64,000 bases of DNA from NCBI RefSeq assembly GCF_000026105.1, contig NC_008027.1, forward strand, positions 2,062,001 through 2,126,000. The letters run 5' to 3'. Each line of letters starts with the position of its first letter. Within the stretch, counting starts at the first letter, position 1. Both the position numbers and the translations under genes were made by a program. The stretch comes from Pseudomonas entomophila L48. GTDB taxonomy: Bacteria; Pseudomonadota; Gammaproteobacteria; Pseudomonadales; Pseudomonadaceae. Of the stretch, positions 32,257-42,467 are shown piece by piece. The notes below the pieces were generated by a model. That model ran no database searches. It had not been told where the DNA came from and saw nothing but the letters and a program-made list of their open reading frames with translations.

Positions 32257-34383
32257 TCAGAAGCTGTAGTCGACCGTGGCGAAGTACGAGCGCGGCGCGC
32301 CCAGCAACCACTGCTCGCCACTGTGGGCCGAGACCACATAGTCGCGGTTGAACAGGTTGTTCACCTGCAGGCCCAGGCGCACGTCCGGCAGTACCTGCCA
32401 GCCGAGGTTGGCATCCACCACGGTATAGCCCGGCACGGACTGTTCATTGTCGACACTGGCATAGCGCTCATCCACATAACGCAGGCCCACGCCAGCATCC
32501 ACCGCCTGGCCGAAGCCCTTGCTCAACCACAGGTTGGCGGTGCGCCGCGGCACGTTGGCGGGGCGGTTGCCAGCACGGTCCATCACGCCTTGCGAGGTGC
32601 TCTGCAGGTACTCGTCGTACTTGGCCCGCACCAGCGCGGCGTTGGCCGACAGCTGCCACTGGTTGCCCAGCGCCAGTTCCAGCGAGGCTTCCAGGCCATC
32701 GGAGGTCTGCTGCCCGGCCTGCTGCTGGGTCTTGCTGGCCGGGTCGTAGACCAGCAGCTTCTTCTTGACGATATGGTAGGCCGCCAGGGTCCATTCGCCC
32801 TGGCCTTCCCAGAAGCGCTGCTTGACGCCGAACTCCGTCTGCTTCGCCTCGGTGAGGTCGAAGTCCATCTGCTTCTGGCTGAGGCTGATCAGGTTGCCGA
32901 CGCCGTCTTCACTGGTGGAGTACTGGCCATAAACCGACAGGTCGTCGCTGAGCGCATAGACCAGCCCGGCGCGCCAGTTGCCGCCGCGCAGGCTGACGTC
33001 GCTGCGCGAGCCATCGACCAGGTTGTCGCGGTCGATATGGTTCTGGTCGCGGCGCACGCCGGTGACCAGCGACAGGCGCTCGGTCAGCTGGGTGCGGTTT
33101 TCCGCGAACAAGGCGACGGTGTGGGTGCTGGACAGGGTCTGCGGGCGCAGCGGCGAGGCGCTGTGGAACCCACCCGGTGCCGGGCTCCACGGGTCGACCA
33201 GGTCGACGCCGTCGTCGATGTAGGGCGAATTGCTGTCGACGTTGAAGCGGATCTTGTTGTACTCGACGCCAACCACCGTCTTGCTGGCCAGGCCGAACAG
33301 CCCGTGGTCAAAGGTGAAGCTCTGGCGATCGCCGAACTGCTCCTGGTTGTGCTTGATTTCCAGGTAGCTGCCCCGCTGCAGCAGGCCTTCATCGGTGTTC
33401 CAGGTGTAGTCCTCGGCGTTGCGCCAGTGGCGGCGGCTCTTGATGTAGTACAGCTGGTTGCTGGCCGAGACCGTGTCGCTGAGGGTCCAGTCGGTGGTCA
33501 GGCGCGTCCATTCATCGTGGTAGCGCTGCACATCGTTCTGCACGTTGTAGTTCTTCTTGCGCAGGCTATCGCGGTAGTGGCCGTCGATCAGCGGCGTGCC
33601 GTAGTAGTTGGCGGGCTCGGCATCGCCACGTTCGTGGGCGAGGGTGAAACTCAGGTCGTCGCTGGCATCGAAGCGCAGGGCGGCGCTGAGCGACAGGTTG
33701 CGCGAGTCGGTGCGGTCGACCCAGCCGTTGCCTTCCTGCTTGTTGAGTGTGACCCGGTAGCTCAGGCGTTCGCTCAGGCTGCCGCCGCTGTCCAGGCCCA
33801 GTTGCTGGCGGTCCCAGGAACCGTAGCCCAGGCGCAGGTGGTTGTGGATTTCGCCGGCGAAGGGTTTTTTCGGGATCACGTTGACCACCGCGCCGGTGGC
33901 CCCTTCGCCGTACAGCACCGAGGCCGGGCCGCGCAGCACGTCGATGCGCTCGACCATCCACGGGTCGACCGGGAAGGTGAGGGTGCCGGCGCCGGTGTAC
34001 AGTCGCGCGCCGTCGAACAGTGTCATCACCGAGCCCTGGCCGCTGAAACCGCGCGCCGACAGGCCTGTGCCGCCATCACCGGGGGTGCCGATGAAGGTGA
34101 TGCCCGGGGAGCGGGTCACGGCGTCCTGCACGGTGAGGTTGTTGCGTTGCAGGATCTGCTCGGCGGTGATGCTGCTGGTGCTGGCCGGGGTTTCCAGGGC
34201 GCTGAGGTTCAGCCGTGAACCGGCCTGGGTCGGGGTGGCCAGGTCGATGGCCGAGGGCTCGCGGGTTTCGGTGATTGCCGTGGAGGGCAGGGTGAGCGGG
34301 GCACCCTCGTGGTCGTCGGCCAGGGCCGGGAGCGAGACGGCCAGGCAGGCCGCCAGGGTGTGAAGCTTGTTGAATCGGGACAT
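32257..34383 (-). CDS. TonB-dependent outer-membrane receptor under cobalamin riboswitch control
   Basis: A 708-residue receptor. The signal peptide is MSRFNKLHTLAACLAVSLPALA, the plug domain spans ~45-180 (LTVQDAVTRSPGITF; SARGFSGQGSVMTLFDG; VLRGPASVLYGEGATGAVVN), and the barrel ends in the required aromatic residue (TVDYSF). The plug resembles siderophore receptors rather than BtuB. A cobalamin riboswitch 120 bases upstream predicts repression by adenosylcobalamin, so the ligand is more likely a corrinoid or a compound tied to cobalt status. ATG 34383 gives the full signal peptide. It appears to be a single-gene transcript. Confidence 0.88.
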   Translation of the reverse strand: MSRFNKLHTLAACLAVSLPALADDHEGAPLTLPSTAITETREPSAIDLATPTQAGSRLNLSALETPASTSSITAEQILQRNNLTVQDAVTRSPGITFIGTPGDGGTGLSARGFSGQGSVMTLFDGARLYTGAGTLTFPVDPWMVERIDVLRGPASVLYGEGATGAVVNVIPKKPFAGEIHNHLRLGYGSWDRQQLGLDSGGSLSERLSYRVTLNKQEGNGWVDRTDSRNLSLSAALRFDASDDLSFTLAHERGDAEPANYYGTPLIDGHYRDSLRKKNYNVQNDVQRYHDEWTRLTTDWTLSDTVSASNQLYYIKSRRHWRNAEDYTWNTDEGLLQRGSYLEIKHNQEQFGDRQSFTFDHGLFGLASKTVVGVEYNKIRFNVDSNSPYIDDGVDLVDPWSPAPGGFHSASPLRPQTLSSTHTVALFAENRTQLTERLSLVTGVRRDQNHIDRDNLVDGSRSDVSLRGGNWRAGLVYALSDDLSVYGQYSTSEDGVGNLISLSQKQMDFDLTEAKQTEFGVKQRFWEGQGEWTLAAYHIVKKKLLVYDPASKTQQQAGQQTSDGLEASLELALGNQWQLSANAALVRAKYDEYLQSTSQGVMDRAGNRPANVPRRTANLWLSKGFGQAVDAGVGLRYVDERYASVDNEQSVPGYTVVDANLGWQVLPDVRLGLQVNNLFNRDYVVSAHSGEQWLLGAPRSYFATVDYSF

Positions 34384-34502
34384 GTCGTTCCACTGCTGCA
34401 GGAATGAATGGATCCCGGTGGAAAACACGCAAAGGCGAACCACATACGCAGGCGCGCACGCGATGACCGGCCTGCGCCCGCCCACCGCGGGTTGCCAAGT
34501 AA

Positions 34503-34686
34503 GGCTTCAGGCCGGTCTCCGGGCTTGCGAGGGGCATGAAACCTTCACCTTCCCATGCGGGTGCACAGTGGTCTGTCGAAGGGTTCGCTCGCTTACCGTT
34601 GCGGGGGCAGCGCCGGACTTGTCGTGAACACGACTCACCGGCTTCCCGTTTCACCCTGCGCGCGGCGGCGCAGGACACCTGAAACT
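34503..34686 (-). promoter_or_regulatory. Cobalamin (B12) riboswitch
   Basis: On the minus strand the conserved core is complete: AAACGGGAAGCCGGTGAG near the 5' part, GTCCGGCGCTGCCCCCGC and AACGGTAAGCG in the middle, the B12-box region CCACTGTGC, and the closing CCCGGAGACCGGCCTG. It lies 120-300 bases upstream of the TonB receptor gene and should reduce its expression when adenosylcobalamin is abundant. Boundaries are approximate. Confidence 0.93.
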
Positions 34687-34774
34687 GGCGCGCATCTGAC
34701 CATCGAACGAGAGGGGAGTCAATCATCTGGATGGGCCAGGCCTGTCGGTGCGCGACAGGCCTGGCCCGGGGCGT

Positions 34775-36148
34775 TCAATGCCCGAACGCTTTCAGGCTGC
34801 CCTTGCGGTTGGCTTCATAGGCCTCCTGTTCCATGGGCTTTGCCTGGGGGTTGCCCAGGTCTTCCATGGCCAGCCGGTGGGTCTCCGGCGCGAGGTACGC
34901 CGCGAACGCGCACACGCAGGTGATGAAGAACGCCAGCCCGCCCACCACCAGCGGGATGTTGTCCGAGCCCGGTGGCGCCACGGTGGCGAACAGTGCCGGC
35001 AGCATGGCGGTGAGCATGGTGCCGACGTTCTGCGCGATGGCCATGGCCGAAACCCGGTAGCGGGTCTGGAACAGCTCGGGGTAGAAACTTGGGAACACCG
35101 CGTTGTAGCCCTGGTAGACCACGCCCCACATGACGATCGAGGCGGCGAAGGCCAGCGGCACGTTGTGGATGCTGATTGCATACAGGTAGACGAACGCCAG
35201 CAGGCCCGAGCCCAGGCAACCGGCGATCATGGTCGGGCGACGGCCGATGCGGTCGGAGAGGTTGCCGACGAAGGGGATCACCAGCACCGCGACGATATTG
35301 CCCACCACCGGAATCCACAGGTACACGCTCTTGTCGAAGCCGACGCCGTAGGCCGGCTGCACCGCATAGGCCGCGCCGAAGATGGTGGCGACCACCGGGA
35401 TCACGTTCATCAGCGCCATGAACATCACCAGCACCATGTGCTTCCAGCTGTGGCGGAAGGCCTCGCTGATCGGCGACTTGGCCACCTTGGCCTGTTGCTC
35501 TTCCTGAACGAAGGCCGGGGTCTCGTGGACTTCCTTGCGGATGATGAAACCGGCCACCAGCACCAGCGCGCTCATCAGGAACGGAATGCGCCAGCCCCAT
35601 TCGTTGAAGGCTTCGCTCGGCATGAAGTAGGCCAGCGGCAGGAACACTGCCGCCGCCATCACCTGGCCGGCCTGCACGCCCTGCAGCGTATAGCTGGCGT
35701 AGTAGCCACGGCGACCGAACGGCGCGTGCTCCATGATCATCGAGCTGGCCCCGGAGATCTCGCCGGCCACGGCGAAGCCCTGGACCAGGCGCAGCAGCAC
35801 CAGCAACGCCGGGGCGAGCAGGCCGATGTCGTGGTAGGTGGGCAGCAGGCCCACGGCCATGGTCGACAGGCCCATCAGGAACATGCACAGCAGCAGCACG
35901 TTCTTGCGCCCGCGGGTATCGCCCCAGTGGCCGAGCACGAAGGCGCCCACCGGGCGGGCCAGGTAGCCGACGCCATAGGTGGCCAGCGAGGCGATGATGG
36001 CCATCTTCGGGTCGGTGGAGGGGAAGAAGATCTGCGGGAAGATCAGCGCCGCGGCCTGGGCATAGATGAAGAAGTCGTAGTACTCGAGGGCAGAGCCGAT
36101 CCACCCGCTGGCGGTGGCTTTCTTGGCTTGGGAGCTTGAGCGGGCCAT
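34775..36148 (-). CDS. MHS-family MFS metabolite:proton symporter, probably for shikimate/aromatic acids
   Basis: A 457-residue 12-helix transporter. The start MARSSSQAKKATASGWIGSA is followed by EYYDFFIYAQAAALIF, and the motif GHWGDTRGRKNVLL after helix 2 is the MHS-subfamily signature shared with ShiA and KgtP. ATG 36148 has CGGAG seven bases upstream. It is divergent from quiC across a 530-base region holding a PcaR-like operator, so uptake of shikimate, dehydroshikimate or protocatechuate is a reasonable inference. Confidence 0.85.
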   Translation of the reverse strand: MARSSSQAKKATASGWIGSALEYYDFFIYAQAAALIFPQIFFPSTDPKMAIIASLATYGVGYLARPVGAFVLGHWGDTRGRKNVLLLCMFLMGLSTMAVGLLPTYHDIGLLAPALLVLLRLVQGFAVAGEISGASSMIMEHAPFGRRGYYASYTLQGVQAGQVMAAAVFLPLAYFMPSEAFNEWGWRIPFLMSALVLVAGFIIRKEVHETPAFVQEEQQAKVAKSPISEAFRHSWKHMVLVMFMALMNVIPVVATIFGAAYAVQPAYGVGFDKSVYLWIPVVGNIVAVLVIPFVGNLSDRIGRRPTMIAGCLGSGLLAFVYLYAISIHNVPLAFAASIVMWGVVYQGYNAVFPSFYPELFQTRYRVSAMAIAQNVGTMLTAMLPALFATVAPPGSDNIPLVVGGLAFFITCVCAFAAYLAPETHRLAMEDLGNPQAKPMEQEAYEANRKGSLKAFGH

Positions 36149-36429
36149 GTTGTCTCCGTTGTTCTTGTCGGTGGCCGGAAGGTCAGCGCGCACGGGGCGC
36201 GTGAACCGGGGGGCGGTAAGGAGAAGACGAACGTGGCGGTGCGGATCGCAGGGCGAGGAACGTGAGCATAGGTCGGTACCCGTTTTATTGAACTTATTAT
36301 GTGGTGACGTTGGGTGGTGCGGCGCAGGACCCGCCGAGTAACCGGCGTGGCAGCGAGAAAGGCCGGCGGGCCTGCGACTGGTGTTCATGGTTGTTCACGG
36401 GGGTGGGTGAATCAATTCGCTGGAACGGG

Positions 36430-36452
36430 TTTTGTTCGGTAATCGAACAAAA
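36430..36452. promoter_or_regulatory. Palindromic PcaR/PcaU-like operator
   Basis: Nine-base perfect arms TTTTGTTCG and CGAACAAAA flank GTAAT. The core GTTCGGTAATCGAAC differs at only two positions from the PcaR consensus I recall for P. putida, GTTCGATAATCGCAC. A second, weaker element (GTTCCGTACAAAGTTC, 36460-36475) follows, reminiscent of repeated half-sites at PcaU operators. It lies between the MHS transporter and quiC. The rest of 36149-36678 holds a REP pair and no gene. Confidence 0.65.
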
Positions 36453-36549
36453 ACTAACTGTTCCGTACAAAGTTCATTGCCGGGGTGACTTTACCTGCGA
36501 ATAATCGGTCGTGCCAGGCCGGTCGACGCGTCATCGGCCTGGCACGACC

Positions 36550-36640
36550 TCTGTAGGAGCGGCTTCAGCCGCGATCATCCGCAAAGCGGATGCCAGGCAC
36601 CCCGGCGCCTGCATCGCGGCTGAAGCCGCTCCTACAGGGG
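36550..36640. repeat. REP pair (GCGGCT type)
   Basis: CTGTAGGAGCGGCTTCAGCC and an inverted partner, immediately upstream of quiC. Confidence 0.85.
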
Positions 36641-36678
36641 GGCGCAGCCCCAAGCCTCCGACAACAAGGAACCCCAGC

Positions 36679-38576
<1,898 letters not shown>

Positions 38577-38583
<7 letters not shown>

Positions 38584-38668
38584 GAGCCAGCTTGCTGGCG
38601 AACCAGGTGATGCACGGTTTCAGGGGCAGCGTCTGCCCCGGTTCGCCAGCAAGGCTGGCTCCTACAGG
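38577..38668. repeat. REP pair (CCAGC type) overlapping the quiC stop codon
   Basis: CCTGTAGGAGCCAGCTTGCT and an inverted partner. The TAG of the first copy (38581-38583) is the quiC stop codon, so the last codons of quiC are REP sequence. Confidence 0.88.
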
Positions 38669-38752
38669 AGCGGGGGCCTAACAGCGCGCTTCCCTGCACC
38701 GCCCGGCTCACGGATAATCCCCCGGATTCCTATAACGAGCCTGTGAGTCGGT

Positions 38753-39415
38753 ATGCGTGATTCGGTAGCCAAGCCTGAAGTCGAAGGGGCGCGCAAGACG
38801 CGCAAGAACAACCCGGAGAAGACCCGCGAAAACATCCTCCAGGCCGCCATCACCGAGTTCGTCCAGCAAGGCCTGGCCGGCGCCCGGGTCGACGCCATCG
38901 CCGAGCGCACCGCCACCTCCAAGCGCATGATCTACTACTACTTCGGCAGCAAGGAGCAGCTGTATGTCGAGTGCCTGGTCAAGCTCTACGGCGATATCCG
39001 CAAGACCGAACAGCGCCTGGACCTCGAGTCGCTGCCCGCCGAACAGGCGATCCGCCGCCTGGTGGAGTTCACCTTCGACCACCACGACCACAACGTCGAT
39101 TTCGTGCGCATCGTCTGCACCGAGAACATCCACTACGGCGAGTACGTCAAGCAGTCGCCAGTGATCCGCGAGATGAGCAGCCTGGTGCTCGAAACCCTCG
39201 GTCGCACCCTGCAACGGGGCGTGGAGGAGGGCGTGTTCCGCCCGGGCATCGAGGTGATCGACCTGCACATGCTGATGAGTTCGTTCTGCTTCTACCGGGT
39301 GTCCAACCGCCACACCTTCGGCGACATCTTCCAGATCGACCTGGCCGACGAGCAGATCAAGCTGCGCCACAAGCAGATGATCGGTGACGCGGTGATGCGC
39401 TACATCAAGGCCTGA
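38753..39415 (+). CDS. TetR-family regulator next to quiC
   Basis: A 220-residue repressor with an N-terminal basic arm (KTRKNNPEKTRENIL), helix-turn-helix GARVDAIAERTATSKRMIYY at residues ~42-62, and a TetR C-terminal domain (GLSLE-like ligand region, FVRIVCTENIHYGEYV). It lies 170 bases downstream of quiC in the same direction, across a REP pair, and is the natural candidate to sense an intermediate of shikimate or protocatechuate metabolism. Confidence 0.87.
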   Translation: MRDSVAKPEVEGARKTRKNNPEKTRENILQAAITEFVQQGLAGARVDAIAERTATSKRMIYYYFGSKEQLYVECLVKLYGDIRKTEQRLDLESLPAEQAIRRLVEFTFDHHDHNVDFVRIVCTENIHYGEYVKQSPVIREMSSLVLETLGRTLQRGVEEGVFRPGIEVIDLHMLMSSFCFYRVSNRHTFGDIFQIDLADEQIKLRHKQMIGDAVMRYIKA

Positions 39416-39675
39416 CCTGGCGGCACTGCAGCATTAGCGAGGCTCATGCTTGTCGCCAATGCAGCCCGTTTTACATTTTCATGACCACTGCCCAGAATCC
39501 CCCTCGCAAAACGTTATAAGCATATTCCCTCGTATCAGGAAGATGCTTCGCATCAAGGACGATGCACTCTTCACCCAGGCCTTCGGCCGCCAGCCTACGC
39601 GATAACTTCGCGCGGCCCGGCCTGGCCTGGGTGAGGTCTGTCTTCAGGCCATCACGAAGAGGAGGGGCTGGCGCA

Positions 39676-41853
39676 ATGGCCAACCTGGCGCAGGAGGTGC
39701 CTGCGTTCACCGCACCCAGCTTTCTGGCGATCACGCCGACAGCACTCGGGCAGGTGCGACTGAACGCCCGGCAATGGTTCTTCAGACTGGTCAACCAGGA
39801 AGAGCGGCATGGCTTGCTGGAGCTGGTCTGGACGCGAGTGACGCAGCATCTCGAGGCGCATCGCGACACCGGCACGCTGCAAGCGGCCGCAATCGACCAA
39901 CCGTCGCGAGCGCTTCACGAAGGCCTGCGGGCCCACTATCCCGCGCTGATCCCCGATAACCCGCGCAAATGTCACTTCTATTGCCAGCACGCCCCCTTGT
40001 TCAAGGTGATGGGGGGATGGCTCGATGGTGTGATCTCGATTGCCCACGCCTGGCGAGCGGACAGCGGCCAGTTGCTCAAGATCCATGCGCTGATGGTCGG
40101 GGGCGGTTATCCGCAACGTAGCCAGAGCCGGTTGTTCGACCAGGCGGCGCAACGGGTGGGCATGGCCGTGGCCGAGGTGTTCAGCCATCGCTTCTGCGAC
40201 GATCCCGCCATCGAAGACGCGGCATTCGAGCTGCCGGTCTTCTTGCTGGCCCTGGCCTGTTTCCCACAGGCATTCCATGCCGAGACACTGGGCGTCAACC
40301 TGGCCCTGTGCGACTACATCGACCAGCTCAATGCCCTGCGCGAGGGCGACACGGCGCTGTTCGGGCAGGCGCAGGCAACGGCCTACCATGGCATGGCCGT
40401 GTCCGCGCTCGATCTCTTCCTGCAACGGGCTTCGCTGGCCGATAGCGCCCGGGTCGGCACGGGGTACCGCTGTGCACTGGCGCTGATCGAAACCCATGAG
40501 CGGCATTTGGCCCAGGTGCTGGCGGACCCGCAGCGCTTCAATGAGCACGCCGCCATGGTGGCCCTCATCGACAGGCTGGGGCGCCATGGGTGTGGTTACC
40601 ACCAGCGCGGTCAACTGGCGGGCGAGCCCATCGACCAGTGGCTGGCACCGCAGACGTTCTGCCCCCACGCCACGGTCCGGGCGTTGGCCGATTCGCGCTA
40701 TGTGCGCCCAGGCCAGCCGGCGCGCAGCGCGTTGCTGAACATCATCGGCAAACCCACCGGCAGCATGTTCGGGGTGTTTTCCAGCGATGACATCGCGGTG
40801 GTCGAACGATGGATCTCGACGCTGGCACCCAGCGCCGAGCGCCCGACGGCAAGCACTGGGAGCAACCCGCCCACGCCTGCGGCCGTGACCTTGTGCGACC
40901 AGGCTTTGGCCCAGGCCAACCGGCTGGCCTTGAAAAAGTACCGGCACCTGTCGCTGCGGGCCTTGTATCCCCTGTTCCTGCAGATAGACCAGGCACCCGA
41001 CGCCTTGCCAGCGGCCCGGGCCTTTGCCGATGCCTGGCTGGCGCGGCACCGGCTGCGTCTGCGCCGCGAGGGCCTGCCGTTCAGCCCCTACAGCCACGAA
41101 GGTCTGGCGCAATGGCTGGAGGCGCAGCATGCGCGGCAGGTGCAGAGCTATCGGCCTCTGGTCGGCACGCCTGAGGAAACCCGCGAGGAGATCGTCGCCG
41201 ACGCCCTGAGCCTGGCGCCCCTGACCCTGATCGACGGTGCCTGGCTGCGCCAGGTGGTGGCGCCGGCCATGGTCACCACGCCCATCGGCGCCTTGCTTTA
41301 CCGCACGCTGATCGACGAACTGGGGCAGGGCGACAGTGCGCTGCACCACGGCAACATCTACCAGCAACTGCTGGCCAGCATGGGCCAGGACGTGGGCAGT
41401 TTCGTCGAGCCGGGCTTTGCCGCGGCCCGCCATTTCGAGGATGACGACCTGCGCGTGCCGGTGTTCTGGCTGGCCATCTCGCTGTTCCCGCAGCGCTATC
41501 AGCCGGAAACCCTGGGCTTGAACCTGGCCATGGAGCTGTCGGGCGTGGGCGGCGAGTACCGGCGCTCCGCTGATGTCCTGCGCCACTACGGTTTCAGCGC
41601 GCTGTTCACCGACCTGCACAACACCATCGACAACGTGGTCAGTGGCCACACCGCCTGGGCCATCGAAGCGATCCGCCAGCACCTGGACGACGCCCTGCAG
41701 CGCGGCGGCGAACAGGAGCAGGCGCGGCACTGGGAGCGCATCTGGGTGGGTTACCGCGCCCTGAGCCCACCTTCGGGGTCGCCTCTGCAGTGGGTCAAGG
41801 ACCGCCTGCACAGCATTCGCCACACATTCACTCAACGACGAGGTGCGCCATGA
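39676..41853 (+). CDS. Heme-oxygenase-like diiron (iron-containing redox) enzyme, duplicated domain
   Basis: About 725 residues from ATG 39676 (GGAGG upstream); ATG 39562 is an alternative adding 38 residues. Two halves of heme-oxygenase-like type are visible. The C-terminal half carries the HDO metal motif DELGQGDSALHHGNIYQQLL near residues 545-560 and PVFWLAISLFPQ, then PETLGLNLAMEL. The N-terminal half repeats PVFLLALACFPQ and AETLGVNLAL but lacks a clear E/H pair. Relatives include amine N-oxygenases and radical-generating fatty-acid cleaving enzymes. It overlaps the next gene by ATGA and opens a five-gene operon with an exporter and a carbamoyltransferase, pointing to small-molecule biosynthesis. 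Confidence 0.75.
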   Translation: MANLAQEVPAFTAPSFLAITPTALGQVRLNARQWFFRLVNQEERHGLLELVWTRVTQHLEAHRDTGTLQAAAIDQPSRALHEGLRAHYPALIPDNPRKCHFYCQHAPLFKVMGGWLDGVISIAHAWRADSGQLLKIHALMVGGGYPQRSQSRLFDQAAQRVGMAVAEVFSHRFCDDPAIEDAAFELPVFLLALACFPQAFHAETLGVNLALCDYIDQLNALREGDTALFGQAQATAYHGMAVSALDLFLQRASLADSARVGTGYRCALALIETHERHLAQVLADPQRFNEHAAMVALIDRLGRHGCGYHQRGQLAGEPIDQWLAPQTFCPHATVRALADSRYVRPGQPARSALLNIIGKPTGSMFGVFSSDDIAVVERWISTLAPSAERPTASTGSNPPTPAAVTLCDQALAQANRLALKKYRHLSLRALYPLFLQIDQAPDALPAARAFADAWLARHRLRLRREGLPFSPYSHEGLAQWLEAQHARQVQSYRPLVGTPEETREEIVADALSLAPLTLIDGAWLRQVVAPAMVTTPIGALLYRTLIDELGQGDSALHHGNIYQQLLASMGQDVGSFVEPGFAAARHFEDDDLRVPVFWLAISLFPQRYQPETLGLNLAMELSGVGGEYRRSADVLRHYGFSALFTDLHNTIDNVVSGHTAWAIEAIRQHLDDALQRGGEQEQARHWERIWVGYRALSPPSGSPLQWVKDRLHSIRHTFTQRRGAP

Positions 41854-42467
41854 CGTACGGCTTTCTCTCCTTTCTGCTGGCAGTCCTGATCATCAACGCC
41901 TCCCCCGGCCCGGCCATGCTGTACGTGATGAACCAGTCACTGCGCCACGGCGTGCGCACGGGGCTCAAGGCCGCCGCCGGGGTCGAGTTCGGGGTGTTCT
42001 TCTACGTGCTGCTGGCGGCGTTCGGCCTGATGCTGATCTTCAAGGAAGTGCCGTTGCTGTACCGCATCGTCCAGGTGGCCGGCGCCCTGTACCTGCTGTA
42101 CCTGGCCTACACCTGCTGGCCACGGCGCGCCGCGGCCGGAGCCAGCGCCAGTGGTGAAGGTACGCCGCCGCCCGCGCGCTTCGCCTTCGGCAAGGGCGTG
42201 CTGATCAACCTGTCCAACCCCAAGATCGGCCTGTTCTTCGTCAGCCTGCTGCCGCAGTTCGTGCCGGCCGACGCCCAGCCGGCCTGGCTGTACTTCCTGA
42301 TCTACGGCCTGGTGTTCAACATCGGCGGCATCCTGGTGAACATGACCGTGGGCCTGGCCGCCCACAACCTGCGGGCGTTCATCCAGCGCAGCTCGTGGTT
42401 CGACTACGTGCCACCGGTGCTGTTCCTGGCCATCGCGGTACTGACCCTGACACGGGAGTTCGCATGA
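41850..42467 (+). CDS. LysE/RhtB family exporter within the biosynthetic operon
   Basis: A 205-residue inner-membrane exporter with INASPGPAMLYVMNQSLRHG near the N-terminus, GALYLLYLAYTCW in the middle and six hydrophobic segments. Both ends overlap neighbours by ATGA (41850-41853 and 42464-42467), so it is translationally coupled to the diiron protein and the carbamoyltransferase. It is the likely export route for the operon's amino-acid-like product. Confidence 0.87.
   Translation: MTYGFLSFLLAVLIINASPGPAMLYVMNQSLRHGVRTGLKAAAGVEFGVFFYVLLAAFGLMLIFKEVPLLYRIVQVAGALYLLYLAYTCWPRRAAAGASASGEGTPPPARFAFGKGVLINLSNPKIGLFFVSLLPQFVPADAQPAWLYFLIYGLVFNIGGILVNMTVGLAAHNLRAFIQRSSWFDYVPPVLFLAIAVLTLTREFA

Noticed and set aside
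39652..41835. Long antisense frame opposite the diiron protein gene
   Set aside because: The sense frame has repeated conserved motifs and overlapping neighbours. The antisense frame has low-complexity Gln/His/Arg-rich sequence with no ribosome site.
39676..41853. Heme oxygenase (heme breakdown) as the function of the 725-residue protein
   Set aside because: It is much longer than heme oxygenases, is duplicated, carries a diiron-type E/H motif, and sits in a carbamoyltransferase operon rather than an iron-uptake locus.
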